Of a DNA stretch of 5,987 nucleotides, positions 1 through 5,883 are shown one piece after another. The stretch is from the NCBI GenBank assembly GCA_002378585.1, contig DFSJ01000029.1, positions 1-5,987 of the forward strand, in the 5' to 3' direction. This DNA comes from Flavobacteriaceae bacterium UBA3440. Lineage in GTDB: Bacteria; Bacteroidota; Bacteroidia; Flavobacteriales; Flavobacteriaceae. Below the pieces are notes generated by a model that saw only the letters and a program-made list of their open reading frames with translations, was not told the DNA's origin and ran no database searches. The position numbers and the translations under genes are program-made. Position 1 is the stretch's first letter. Every line of letters begins with the position of its first letter.

Positions 1-98
1 AAGCGCACAACCCGGGTAACACAACCGGAAACCGTTGGTTTAAGTCCATGAATTTTGCGAATTCCGTAATAAACATAGGGATAAATTATCCTTTTTAG
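1..98 (+). CDS. C-terminal end of an outer-membrane beta-barrel protein (BamA/TamA-like), partial
   Basis: An open frame enters from the left edge (first full codon at 3) and ends at TAG 96-98, giving 31 residues that finish NSVINIGINYPF. The alternation of hydrophobic and polar residues and the terminal aromatic Phe are the classic last beta-strand signature recognised by the BAM complex, so the protein is probably an outer-membrane barrel. The flavobacterial gene order I recall places a surface-antigen D15/BamA-TamA-family protein just before fbaA, which fits, but 31 residues cannot prove the family. The other two forward frames stop early (TAA 17-19, TGA 49-51). The stop codon falls within the proposed upstream promoter region of fbaA. 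The outer-membrane barrel call is moderately sure; the D15 assignment is an inference. Confidence 0.6.
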   Translation, partial: AHNPGNTTGNRWFKSMNFANSVINIGINYPF

Positions 99-120
99 AC
101 CTAAATAATTTATACTTTTG
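92..120 (+). promoter_or_regulatory. Bacteroidota-type promoter for fbaA-accD
   Basis: TACTTTTG at 113-120 matches the Bacteroidota -7 consensus TAnnTTTG exactly and is followed by C, as is common. The upstream -33 element (consensus TTG/TTTG) is poor: only a T-run at 92-96 lies at about the right distance, within an A/T-rich stretch. Transcription would start near 125-128, giving a leader of about 20 nt before the fbaA ATG. The assignment rests on consensus match and position only. Confidence 0.6.
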
Positions 121-146
121 CCGCTTATCTAACGAAAAAATAGACC

Positions 147-1214
147 ATGGCCCACAACATTCAACCTGGAGTTGCCACAGGAGATCAAGTACAAGCAATT
201 TTTAAATACGCGAAAGAAAAAGGATTTGCCTTACCCGCTGTTAACGTAATTAGCTCAAGCACTATCAATGGTGTTCTAGAGACCGCTGCCGCTTTAAAGG
301 CACCCGTAATCATTCAATTTTCCAACGGAGGAGCCCAATTCAATGCGGGAAAAGGATTGTCCAACGAAAATCAAAAAGCTGCGATTGCTGGTTCAATCGC
401 CGGCGCAAAACACGTACACGAACTAGCTAAAGCATATGGTGTGCCTGTTATACTACACACAGACCATTGCGCAAAAAACCTTTTACCTTGGATCGATGGT
501 TTGCTAGATGCTAGCGAACAACATTTTAAACAAACCGGAAGCCCTTTGTTTAGCTCACACATGATTGACCTATCTGAAGAGCCTTTGGAGGAAAACATCG
601 AATTGTGTAAAGAATACCTGAAGCGCATGAGCGCTATGGGAATGACCCTGGAAATCGAACTAGGAATTACTGGTGGCGAAGAAGATGGTGTTGACAATTC
701 TGATGTGGATGACTCCAAGTTATACACCCAACCCGAAGAAGTAGCTTATGCTTATGAGGAACTTTCTAAAATCAGCCCAAGATTTACTGTGGCCGCAGCT
801 TTTGGAAATGTTCACGGAGTATACAAGCCTGGAAACGTTAAGTTGACACCTAAAATCCTAAAGAATTCTCAAGAATACATCAGCCAAAAATACGGTGTTG
901 GACATAACCACATCGATTTTGTTTTCCACGGCGGTTCAGGTTCAACCGTTGAAGAAATCCGTGAAGCTATTGGTTATGGGGTGATCAAAATGAATATTGA
1001 CACCGACATGCAATACGCCTACATGGAAGGAGTACGGAACTATATCCAGGATAAAAATGCCTATCTTCAAGGGCAGATTGGAAATCCAGAAGGCGCGGAT
1101 GCCCCGAATAAAAAATACTACGACCCTAGAACTTGGATTCGCGAAGGTGAAAAAACCTTTGTGGCCCGATTGAAAAAGGCTTTCGAAGACCTAAATAACG
1201 TGAACACCCTATAG
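147..1214 (+). CDS. fbaA: Class II (zinc-dependent) fructose-bisphosphate aldolase
   Basis: Cytosolic enzyme that reversibly cleaves fructose 1,6-bisphosphate into glyceraldehyde 3-phosphate and dihydroxyacetone phosphate, in glycolysis and gluconeogenesis. The 355-residue product is close to the 359 of E. coli FbaA and aligns throughout from memory with a constant offset of 3. Visible active-site residues are D106 and zinc ligand H107 in HTDHCAKN, E171 in LEIELG, zinc ligands H223 (GNVHGVYKPGN) and H261 (FVFHGGSGST), N283 in KMNIDTD, and R328 in YYDPR. The GGEEDGVDN segment at 176-184 is typical of the class IIA subgroup. No Shine-Dalgarno precedes ATG 147; the leader is A-rich (AACGAAAAAATAGACC). 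accD follows after 28 nt without a terminator, suggesting co-transcription. The gene looks intact. Confidence 0.98.
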   Translation: MAHNIQPGVATGDQVQAIFKYAKEKGFALPAVNVISSSTINGVLETAAALKAPVIIQFSNGGAQFNAGKGLSNENQKAAIAGSIAGAKHVHELAKAYGVPVILHTDHCAKNLLPWIDGLLDASEQHFKQTGSPLFSSHMIDLSEEPLEENIELCKEYLKRMSAMGMTLEIELGITGGEEDGVDNSDVDDSKLYTQPEEVAYAYEELSKISPRFTVAAAFGNVHGVYKPGNVKLTPKILKNSQEYISQKYGVGHNHIDFVFHGGSGSTVEEIREAIGYGVIKMNIDTDMQYAYMEGVRNYIQDKNAYLQGQIGNPEGADAPNKKYYDPRTWIREGEKTFVARLKKAFEDLNNVNTL

Positions 1215-1242
1215 TTTTCACGACCAAAAAAAATGATCGTCT

Positions 1243-2103
1243 ATGACTGCTTGGTTTAAACGCAAAGAAAAAGGCATACAAACAGCCACTGAAGAAAAGA
1301 AAGATACCCCCAAAGGTCTGTGGTATAAATCTCCTTCTGGAAAAATTGTTGAAACTGAGGAATTGGCCGCTAACTTTTTTGTTAGCCCCGAGGACGACTA
1401 CCATGTACGTATAGGTAGTAAGGAGTACTTTGAAATTCTTTTCGATGAAAATCAGTTTACAGAACTCGATGCTGGACTGACCGCAGTCGATACCCTAGAA
1501 TTTGAGGACACCAAAAAATATGCGGAACGACTAGAACAAGCGATTGCTAAAACGGGTTTGAAAGACGCAGTGCGCACAGCCGTAGGTCCCTCAAAAGGCA
1601 GAGACATGGTGATTTGCTGTATGGACTTTGCCTTCATCGGGGGTTCGATGGGCGCGGTAGTGGGTGAAAAAATAGTCCGGGGCATCGATCACGCTATTAA
1701 AAACCAGCTGCCTTTCTTGATGATTTCCAAGTCTGGAGGAGCCAGAATGATGGAAGCTGCTATCTCTTTGATGCAGCTGGCCAAGACCTCTGCCAAACTA
1801 GCTCAGCTAGCCAAAGCAGGCTTGCCCTACATCTCCTTGTGCACCGATCCAACCACTGGGGGAACCACCGCTTCGTATGCCATGCTCGGGGACATCAACA
1901 TTGCCGAACCTGGAGCACTTATTGGATTTGCTGGGCCTCGCGTGGTGAAAGAAGCTACTGGACAAGACTTACCTGAAGGTTTTCAAACATCAGAGTTTTT
2001 ATTGGAACACGGATTTTTGGATTTTATCACCCACCGAAAAGAATTAAAAAACAAGCTTAATCTCTACATCGATTTAATTCAAAATAAGCCTGTGCGTAAT
2101 TAG
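1243..2103 (+). CDS. accD: Acetyl-CoA carboxylase, carboxyltransferase subunit beta
   Basis: Beta half of the carboxyltransferase component that moves CO2 from carboxybiotin to acetyl-CoA to make malonyl-CoA, the first committed step of fatty-acid synthesis. It works in the cytosol with AccA, which is not in this window. The 286 residues begin [14 protein letters not shown], like other AccD proteins. The crotonase-like carboxyltransferase fold covers about residues 105-282; glycine-rich segments at 164-172 (SGGARMMEA) and 202-211 ([10 protein letters not shown]) fit the substrate-binding and oxyanion-hole loops. Unlike E. coli AccD, the N-terminal region (about 25-55) has no cysteine: the four zinc-ribbon ligand positions read YKSPSGK and [11 protein letters not shown] 1243 follows an A8 tract and no Shine-Dalgarno. 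An out-of-frame ATG at 1233 reaches a stop after eight codons and is not a rival start. Probably co-transcribed with fbaA. Confidence 0.96.
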   Translation: MTAWFKRKEKGIQTATEEKKDTPKGLWYKSPSGKIVETEELAANFFVSPEDDYHVRIGSKEYFEILFDENQFTELDAGLTAVDTLEFEDTKKYAERLEQAIAKTGLKDAVRTAVGPSKGRDMVICCMDFAFIGGSMGAVVGEKIVRGIDHAIKNQLPFLMISKSGGARMMEAAISLMQLAKTSAKLAQLAKAGLPYISLCTDPTTGGTTASYAMLGDINIAEPGALIGFAGPRVVKEATGQDLPEGFQTSEFLLEHGFLDFITHRKELKNKLNLYIDLIQNKPVRN

Positions 2104-2123
2104 GATATTTTATTCTATATTTG
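2091..2123 (+). promoter_or_regulatory. Bacteroidota-type promoter for rpsO
   Basis: TATATTTG at 2116-2123, followed by CACCC, is a full match to the -7 consensus TAnnTTTG and lies 13 nt after the accD stop. The -33 element is weak: TGTG at 2091-2094, inside the last codons of accD, is the best candidate at a suitable spacing. Predicted transcription start is near 2128-2131, leaving a leader of about 46-50 nt before rpsO. As no terminator separates accD from this promoter, some rpsO RNA may also come by readthrough. Confidence 0.65.
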
Positions 2124-2135
2124 CACCCTGTTTGA

Positions 2136-2175
2136 AAACCAATCAGATACATAAAAATCATTAAACCAATATTGG
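2136..2175 (+). promoter_or_regulatory. rpsO leader with repeated AAACCAAT and a palindrome next to the start codon
   Basis: The predicted untranslated leader holds AAACCAAT twice (2136-2143 and 2163-2170). The second copy forms the left half of the perfect palindrome CCAATATTGG (2166-2175), which ends one base before the rpsO ATG. The ATTGG at 2171-2175 could pair with the distal CCAAT at 2139-2143 (5 bp, 27-nt loop), which would tie up the ribosome landing site. S15 is known to repress its own mRNA through leader structures that differ between bacterial groups, so a role in autoregulation is conceivable. The repeats are seen; the function is inference. Confidence 0.3.
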
Positions 2176-2176
2176 C

Positions 2177-2446
2177 ATGTATTTAAGCAAAGAAGCAAAG
2201 TCGGACATTTTCCAGAAACATGGAGGTGACGCAAAAAACACAGGGAACACAGAAGGTCAAATCGCCTTGTTCACCTTTAGAATTAACCACCTGACTGAGC
2301 ACTTAAAAAGAAACCGCAAGGATTTCAATACAGAGCGCTCACTGGTGAAATTGGTAGGTAAAAGAAGAAGCCTCTTGGATTACCTAATCAAGACAGACAT
2401 TTTGCGCTACCGCGCCATCATCAAGGAACTCGGTATCCGTAAATAA
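2177..2446 (+). CDS. rpsO: 30S ribosomal protein S15
   Basis: Primary 16S rRNA-binding protein of the small subunit platform; in well-studied bacteria it binds the central-domain three-way junction (helices 20-22) and lets S6/S18 assemble. The product has 89 residues, the normal S15 length. Family landmarks are NTGNTEGQIALFT (21-33), RINHLTEHLK (35-44), the loop KDF at 48-50 where other S15 proteins have a KDxHS motif, and GKRRSLLDYL (61-70), with the end ELGIRK. The familiar DTGSxEVQ reads NTGNTEGQ here, a mild variation. It has its own promoter and is followed by a hairpin terminator/attenuator before pnp, the classic rpsO-pnp arrangement. No Shine-Dalgarno is present, and no alternative start lies nearby. 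Confidence 0.98.
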   Translation: MYLSKEAKSDIFQKHGGDAKNTGNTEGQIALFTFRINHLTEHLKRNRKDFNTERSLVKLVGKRRSLLDYLIKTDILRYRAIIKELGIRK

Positions 2447-2449
2447 CCT

Positions 2450-2476
2450 AAAAGGGAAGCGATGCTTCCCTTTTTT
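2450..2476 (+). terminator. Intrinsic terminator/attenuator between rpsO and pnp
   Basis: AAAAGGGAAGC (2450-2460) pairs perfectly with GCTTCCCTTTT (2464-2474): an 11-bp stem with a 3-nt GAT loop and six T residues at 2471-2476. It begins 4 nt after the rpsO stop. With no recognisable TAnnTTTG promoter between it and pnp, pnp RNA presumably comes from readthrough, so this is better seen as an attenuator setting the S15:PNPase ratio; that part is inference. The ATG at 2462 lies in the loop and stem, which argues against its use as a pnp start. Confidence 0.85.
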
Positions 2477-2584
2477 GCATTAAAAGCCAACTGCGACGTT
2501 TTTCACTGGTCACACACAACAACACAACCTGACCGTCCAGCAGACGGGACCAATGTCGAACAACCTCCGGGTAAAACAAAAAGA
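2477..2584 (+). promoter_or_regulatory. pnp leader region with small GC hairpin
   Basis: This 108-nt stretch between the terminator and pnp is open in the pnp frame but has no PNPase-like sequence. It contains a CA-rich, probably unstructured run (about 2511-2530) followed by the short hairpin CCGTC (2533-2537), loop CAGCA, GACGG (2543-2547). In E. coli the pnp leader is cut by RNase III and then repressed by PNPase itself; whether this small hairpin plays any comparable part is unknown. No clear Bacteroidota promoter is visible here. Just before the ATG there is only A-rich sequence (GTAAAACAAAAAGA). Confidence 0.35.
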
Positions 2585-4858
2585 ATGATACCAAAAGTAT
2601 TTAAACAAGAAATTCAATTGGGCGATGGCAGAACCATTACCCTAGAAACAGGAAAACTGGCTAAACAAGCCCATGGTTCTGTAGTGGTTCAATCAGGAAA
2701 ATGCATGTTGCTGTGTACTGTGGTTTCTAACTACGATCAACAAGACATCGATTTTCTTCCCTTAACAGTAGATTATCGCGAAAAATTTGCGGCCTCTGGT
2801 CGTTATCCTGGTGGGTTCTTCAAAAGAGAAGCTCGCCCAAGTGATGGGGAAGTATTAACCATGCGTCTAGTAGACCGCGTGTTGCGTCCTTTGTTTCCAA
2901 AAGATTACCACGCCGAAACCCAAGTGATGATTCAGTTGATGTCTCATGACGAGGAAGTGATGCCTGACGCACTAGCGGGCTTGGCTGCTTCAGCGGCTAT
3001 CCAATTGTCCGACATTCCCTTTGAATGCCCTATTTCTGAAGTTCGCGTAGGTCGTATTGACGGTCAATTCATCATTAATCCAACGCGAGCTCAACTCGAA
3101 GTATCCGATATCGATATGGTGATCGGTGCCTCTGCTGATTCAGTGATGATGGTGGAAGGTGAAATGAAAGAAATTTCAGAGGAAGAGATGGTCGAAGCCA
3201 TCGCATTTGCCCACCAAGCGATTAAAGTTCAATGTGCTGCACAAGTAGCCCTGGCTGAAGCCGTTGGCAAAAAAGAAGTGCGTACCTACACACCGGAAGC
3301 CAGCGATGAGTCATTGGCTCAGATCGTGAGAGAACGCGCCTATGACAAAGTGTATGAAGTAGCTCGTAAGGGTTCTTCCAAGAAGGAGCGCAGCAGCTCA
3401 TTTGCCGCTATCAGAGAGGAAGTATTGGCTAGTTTTTCAGAAGAGGAACGCGCTGAAAAAAGTGGTTTGATTAAAAAATACTACAGCAAAGCTGAAAAAG
3501 AGGCGGTACGTGATTTGACCCTAAATGAAGGTCTTCGTCTCGATGGAAGAAAAACTACCGACATTAGACCTATCTGGTGTGAGGTGGATTATCTTCCTTC
3601 TACCCACGGATCTGCTTTGTTTACCCGCGGTGAAACCCAAGCGTTGGCTACGGTAACCCTGGGAACTTCCAGAGAAGCCAATCAAATCGATATGCCTTCT
3701 TTTGAAGGAGAAGAAACTTTCTACCTACACTACAATTTCCCCCCATTCTCCACCGGAGAAGCCCGCCCCATCAGGGGAACTTCTCGTCGCGAGGTAGGTC
3801 ATGGTAACTTGGCACAACGCGCCCTTAAAGGGATGGTTCCTGCTGATTGCCCGTACACTGTTCGCGTGGTGAGTGAAGTTTTGGAATCCAACGGTTCTTC
3901 TTCTATGGCGACTGTTTGCGCAGGTACTATGGCTTTGATGGATGCGGGTGTTCAAATGACTAAACCTGTGTCAGGTATTGCTATGGGCTTGATCACCGAT
4001 ACAAAAACCGGCAAATACGCCGTATTGTCTGACATCCTAGGAGACGAAGATCACTTGGGAGATATGGACTTTAAAGTGACTGGAACGGCTGACGGAATTA
4101 CCGCCTGTCAAATGGACATCAAAGTAAAAGGCCTTTCCTATGAGATTTTAGTGAACGCTTTAAAGCAAGCTGCTGCTGGTAGGTTACATATATTGGAAAA
4201 GTTGGTGGAAACCATCGAAGCGCCTAGAGCTGATGTAAAAGCCCACGCGCCAAAAATGATCACCACCCGTATTCCTAACGAGTACATCGGTGCCTTGATC
4301 GGTCCTGGAGGAAAAGTGATCCAAGAATTGCAAAAAACCACCAAAACAACCATCGTAATTAACGAAGACCCGATTACTGAAGAAGGAATTGTGGAGATTT
4401 TAGGTACCAATCAAGCGGGTATTGATGCGGTATTGGCCAAAATTGACTCATTGACCTTCAAACCCGTAGTAGGCCAAGTATATCAAGTAAAAGTCATCAA
4501 AATCTTAGATTTTGGGGCTGTAGTGGAATACTTAGACGCACCGGGCAATGAAGTATTGCTCCACGTATCGGAACTAGCTTGGGAACGCACAGAGAACGTT
4601 ACCGACGTAGTGAATATGGGAGATACTTTCGAAGTGAAATACTTTGGTGTAGACCCTAAAACCAGAAAAGACAAGGTATCTAAAAAAGCCTTAGTCCCTA
4701 AACCGGAAGGGTACGAATCCAGACCTCGTCCAGAGCGTAAAGACAATGACCGTGGTCCGAGAAGAAACGACCGAAGAGATGATCGCCGAGATGACCGAAG
4801 AGACCGTCCAGAGCGTTCCGATCGAGCACCTCAAAACGATGCTCCTCAAGAGGATTAA
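2585..4858 (+). CDS. pnp: Polyribonucleotide nucleotidyltransferase (PNPase)
   Basis: Phosphorolytic 3'-to-5' exoribonuclease of mRNA turnover, releasing nucleoside diphosphates; usually a trimer. From ATG 2585 the product has 757 residues. Order: first RNase PH domain (about 1-145, with [12 protein letters not shown] at 78-89), helical linker (about 235-310), second RNase PH domain (about 312-540), KH domain (about 556-620, GPGG loop 573-576), S1 domain (about 626-703), and a charged tail (704-757). The catalytic residues known from E. coli (D486, D492, K494) appear as D489, D495 and K497 in [12 protein letters not shown]. The longer frame from 2462 adds 41 residues unlike any PNPase and starts inside a terminator hairpin, so 2585 ([15 protein letters not shown]) is chosen. 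The tail carries DRRD three times in tandem and RPER twice. Probably transcribed with rpsO. Confidence 0.98.
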   Translation: MIPKVFKQEIQLGDGRTITLETGKLAKQAHGSVVVQSGKCMLLCTVVSNYDQQDIDFLPLTVDYREKFAASGRYPGGFFKREARPSDGEVLTMRLVDRVLRPLFPKDYHAETQVMIQLMSHDEEVMPDALAGLAASAAIQLSDIPFECPISEVRVGRIDGQFIINPTRAQLEVSDIDMVIGASADSVMMVEGEMKEISEEEMVEAIAFAHQAIKVQCAAQVALAEAVGKKEVRTYTPEASDESLAQIVRERAYDKVYEVARKGSSKKERSSSFAAIREEVLASFSEEERAEKSGLIKKYYSKAEKEAVRDLTLNEGLRLDGRKTTDIRPIWCEVDYLPSTHGSALFTRGETQALATVTLGTSREANQIDMPSFEGEETFYLHYNFPPFSTGEARPIRGTSRREVGHGNLAQRALKGMVPADCPYTVRVVSEVLESNGSSSMATVCAGTMALMDAGVQMTKPVSGIAMGLITDTKTGKYAVLSDILGDEDHLGDMDFKVTGTADGITACQMDIKVKGLSYEILVNALKQAAAGRLHILEKLVETIEAPRADVKAHAPKMITTRIPNEYIGALIGPGGKVIQELQKTTKTTIVINEDPITEEGIVEILGTNQAGIDAVLAKIDSLTFKPVVGQVYQVKVIKILDFGAVVEYLDAPGNEVLLHVSELAWERTENVTDVVNMGDTFEVKYFGVDPKTRKDKVSKKALVPKPEGYESRPRPERKDNDRGPRRNDRRDDRRDDRRDRPERSDRAPQNDAPQED
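4769..4804 (+). repeat. Three tandem 12-bp repeats coding DRRD in the PNPase tail
   Basis: GACCGAAGAGAT, GATCGCCGAGAT and GACCGAAGAGAC lie head to tail at 4769-4780, 4781-4792 and 4793-4804, each coding Asp-Arg-Arg-Asp (residues 729-740). Units one and three are nearly identical while the middle one differs at three synonymous positions. A second 12-mer, CGTCCAGAGCGT (coding RPER), occurs on both sides, at 4727-4738 and 4805-4816, suggesting growth of the tail by short duplications. Confidence 0.85.
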
Positions 4859-4863
4859 CCTGC

Positions 4864-4898
4864 AAAACGCCCGAAAATAATTTCGGGCGTTTTTTTTT
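4864..4898 (+). terminator. Strong intrinsic terminator after pnp
   Basis: AAAACGCCCGAAA (4864-4876) pairs perfectly with TTTCGGGCGTTTT (4881-4893) around an ATAA loop: a 13-bp stem with a GC core, followed by nine consecutive T residues (4890-4898). It starts 5 nt after the pnp stop and should end the rpsO-pnp unit. The A-run on the left could make it work from the opposite strand too, but no gene lies there. rpoD must therefore have its own promoter in the next 80 nt. Confidence 0.93.
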
Positions 4899-4904
4899 AT
4901 ACTA

Positions 4905-4944
4905 TTTTGTAACCTTTTTGCGTTTTACACGTATAATAAGGGTG
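4905..4944 (+). promoter_or_regulatory. Probable rpoD promoter region, elements uncertain
   Basis: A promoter is expected between the pnp terminator and rpoD, but no exact TAnnTTTG is present. Candidates are TTTTG at 4905-4909 or 4916-4920 as the -33 element, with TATAAT at 4932-4937 or TAAGGGTG at 4937-4944 as the -7 element. None is a full match to the Bacteroidota consensus; TATAAT resembles the general sigma-70 -10 box instead. The location is inferred mainly from the terminator upstream, and the exact elements cannot be fixed by eye. Confidence 0.3.
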
Positions 4945-4960
4945 TGCTACAAAGTGCACC
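4941..4960 (+). promoter_or_regulatory. Hairpin in the rpoD leader
   Basis: GGTGTGC (4941-4947) can pair with GTGCACC (4954-4960) through five Watson-Crick and two G-U pairs around a 6-nt TACAAA loop. It ends 19 nt before the rpoD ATG at 4980, so it would sit just upstream of the ribosome-binding region if it is transcribed. No T-run follows, so it is not a terminator. The GTG at 4944, which would give a longer rpoD frame, is inside its left arm. Function, if any, is unknown. Confidence 0.35.
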
Positions 4961-4979
4961 ATTAAACGCCCACAAATTC

Positions 4980-5843
4980 ATGAGACAACTCAAGATTACC
5001 AAACAGGTAACCAATAGAGAAACCGCGTCATTAGACAAGTATTTACAAGAAATTGGAAAAGTAGATCTGATCACTGCTGAAGAAGAAGTAGAACTAGCTC
5101 AACGCATTAAAGCAGGTGACCAGCGGGCTTTAGAAAAACTGACCAAAGCCAATTTAAGGTTTGTGGTCTCTGTAGCTAAACAGTATCAAAACCAAGGACT
5201 TACTTTACCGGATTTGATCAACGAGGGAAATCTTGGTTTGATCAAGGCCGCTCAGCGATTCGACGAAACACGTGGATTTAAATTTATTTCCTATGCGGTT
5301 TGGTGGATTCGTCAATCCATTCTTCAAGCCCTAGCGGAACAATCTCGTATTGTGCGACTTCCACTGAATAAAATTGGGTCGATTAATAAGATCAACAAAA
5401 CATTTGCCTTCCTAGAACAAGCACATGAGCGCCAACCTTCAGCAGAGGAAATAGCCAAAGAGTTGGATATGACTGTGGAAGATGTGAAGCAATCACTCAA
5501 AAACTCAGGGCGCCATGTATCCATGGATGCACCACTGATCGACGGAGAGGATTCCAACCTGTACGATGTACTCCGTTCTGGCGAATCACCAAACCCTGAC
5601 AGAGAACTGATGCACGATTCTTTGCGCACAGAAATCGAGCGGGCACTTGAAACCCTCACACCTAGGGAAGCCGATGTAGTTCGTCTGTATTTTGGTTTGG
5701 CCGGACAACATTCCATGACCCTAGAAGAAATCGGAGAAACTTTTGACTTGACCCGAGAGCGAGTTCGTCAAATAAAAGAAAAAGCGATTCGACGACTCAA
5801 ACACACCTCGAGAAGTAAAATCCTAAAAACGTATTTGGGCTAA
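4980..5843 (+). CDS. rpoD: RNA polymerase primary sigma factor (RpoD/SigA type)
   Basis: Housekeeping sigma factor that directs RNA polymerase to most promoters; in Bacteroidota it recognises TTG/TAnnTTTG elements. From ATG 4980 it has 287 residues, the usual length for this phylum. It lacks the acidic region 1.1. Region 1.2 is about 16-48 ([16 protein letters not shown]), region 2 about 52-122 with the core-binding and melting segments ([18 protein letters not shown], 78-95; [13 protein letters not shown], 102-114), region 3 about 127-205, and region 4 about 224-285 with its helix-turn-helix ([24 protein letters not shown], in part at 246-265). An in-frame GTG at 4944 would add 12 residues not expected in the family and lies in a leader hairpin, so 4980 ([20 protein letters not shown]) is preferred. 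It is flanked by intrinsic terminators and so is probably monocistronic. Confidence 0.97.
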   Translation: MRQLKITKQVTNRETASLDKYLQEIGKVDLITAEEEVELAQRIKAGDQRALEKLTKANLRFVVSVAKQYQNQGLTLPDLINEGNLGLIKAAQRFDETRGFKFISYAVWWIRQSILQALAEQSRIVRLPLNKIGSINKINKTFAFLEQAHERQPSAEEIAKELDMTVEDVKQSLKNSGRHVSMDAPLIDGEDSNLYDVLRSGESPNPDRELMHDSLRTEIERALETLTPREADVVRLYFGLAGQHSMTLEEIGETFDLTRERVRQIKEKAIRRLKHTSRSKILKTYLG

Positions 5844-5847
5844 CCTT

Positions 5848-5873
5848 AAGCCCCTGGTTTCAGGGGCTTTTTT
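5848..5873 (+). terminator. Intrinsic terminator between rpoD and rpe
   Basis: AAGCCCCTG (5848-5856) pairs perfectly with CAGGGGCTT (5861-5869) around a GTTT loop, giving a 9-bp GC-rich stem followed by six T residues (5868-5873). It begins 4 nt after the rpoD stop. Its T-run ends only 10 nt before the rpe ATG at 5884, leaving no room for a conventional promoter downstream, so rpe expression must come from readthrough or from a promoter inside rpoD. Confidence 0.88.
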
Positions 5874-5883
5874 AATGATCGCT

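Noticed and set aside
50..64. GAATT-TTGCG-AATTC inverted repeat as a terminator or operator
   Set aside because: Only 5 A/T-rich pairs, no T-run, and it lies within the coding end of the upstream gene.
1..75. Minus-strand open frame starting near 75 and leaving at the left edge, a possible divergent gene
   Set aside because: It is open only by chance over this short span; the + strand frame ending at 98 has a convincing outer-membrane beta-strand C-terminus.
371..727. 118-codon minus-strand open frame inside fbaA
   Set aside because: Antisense shadow of the conserved aldolase active-site region, with no domain features.
1233..1259. Eight-codon ATG frame overlapping the accD start, a possible upstream regulatory ORF
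   Set aside because: It sits after the A8 tract but is out of frame, tiny, and encodes no recognisable leader peptide; a chance ATG is the simpler reading.
1126..1404. 92-codon minus-strand open frame across the fbaA-accD junction
   Set aside because: It is a shadow of two clear genes on the other strand, with low-complexity Phe/Arg/Ser-rich composition and no promoter or homology.
5324..5716. 130-codon minus-strand open frame inside rpoD
   Set aside because: Ser/Arg-rich composition typical of an antisense shadow; the + strand encodes the unmistakable sigma factor.
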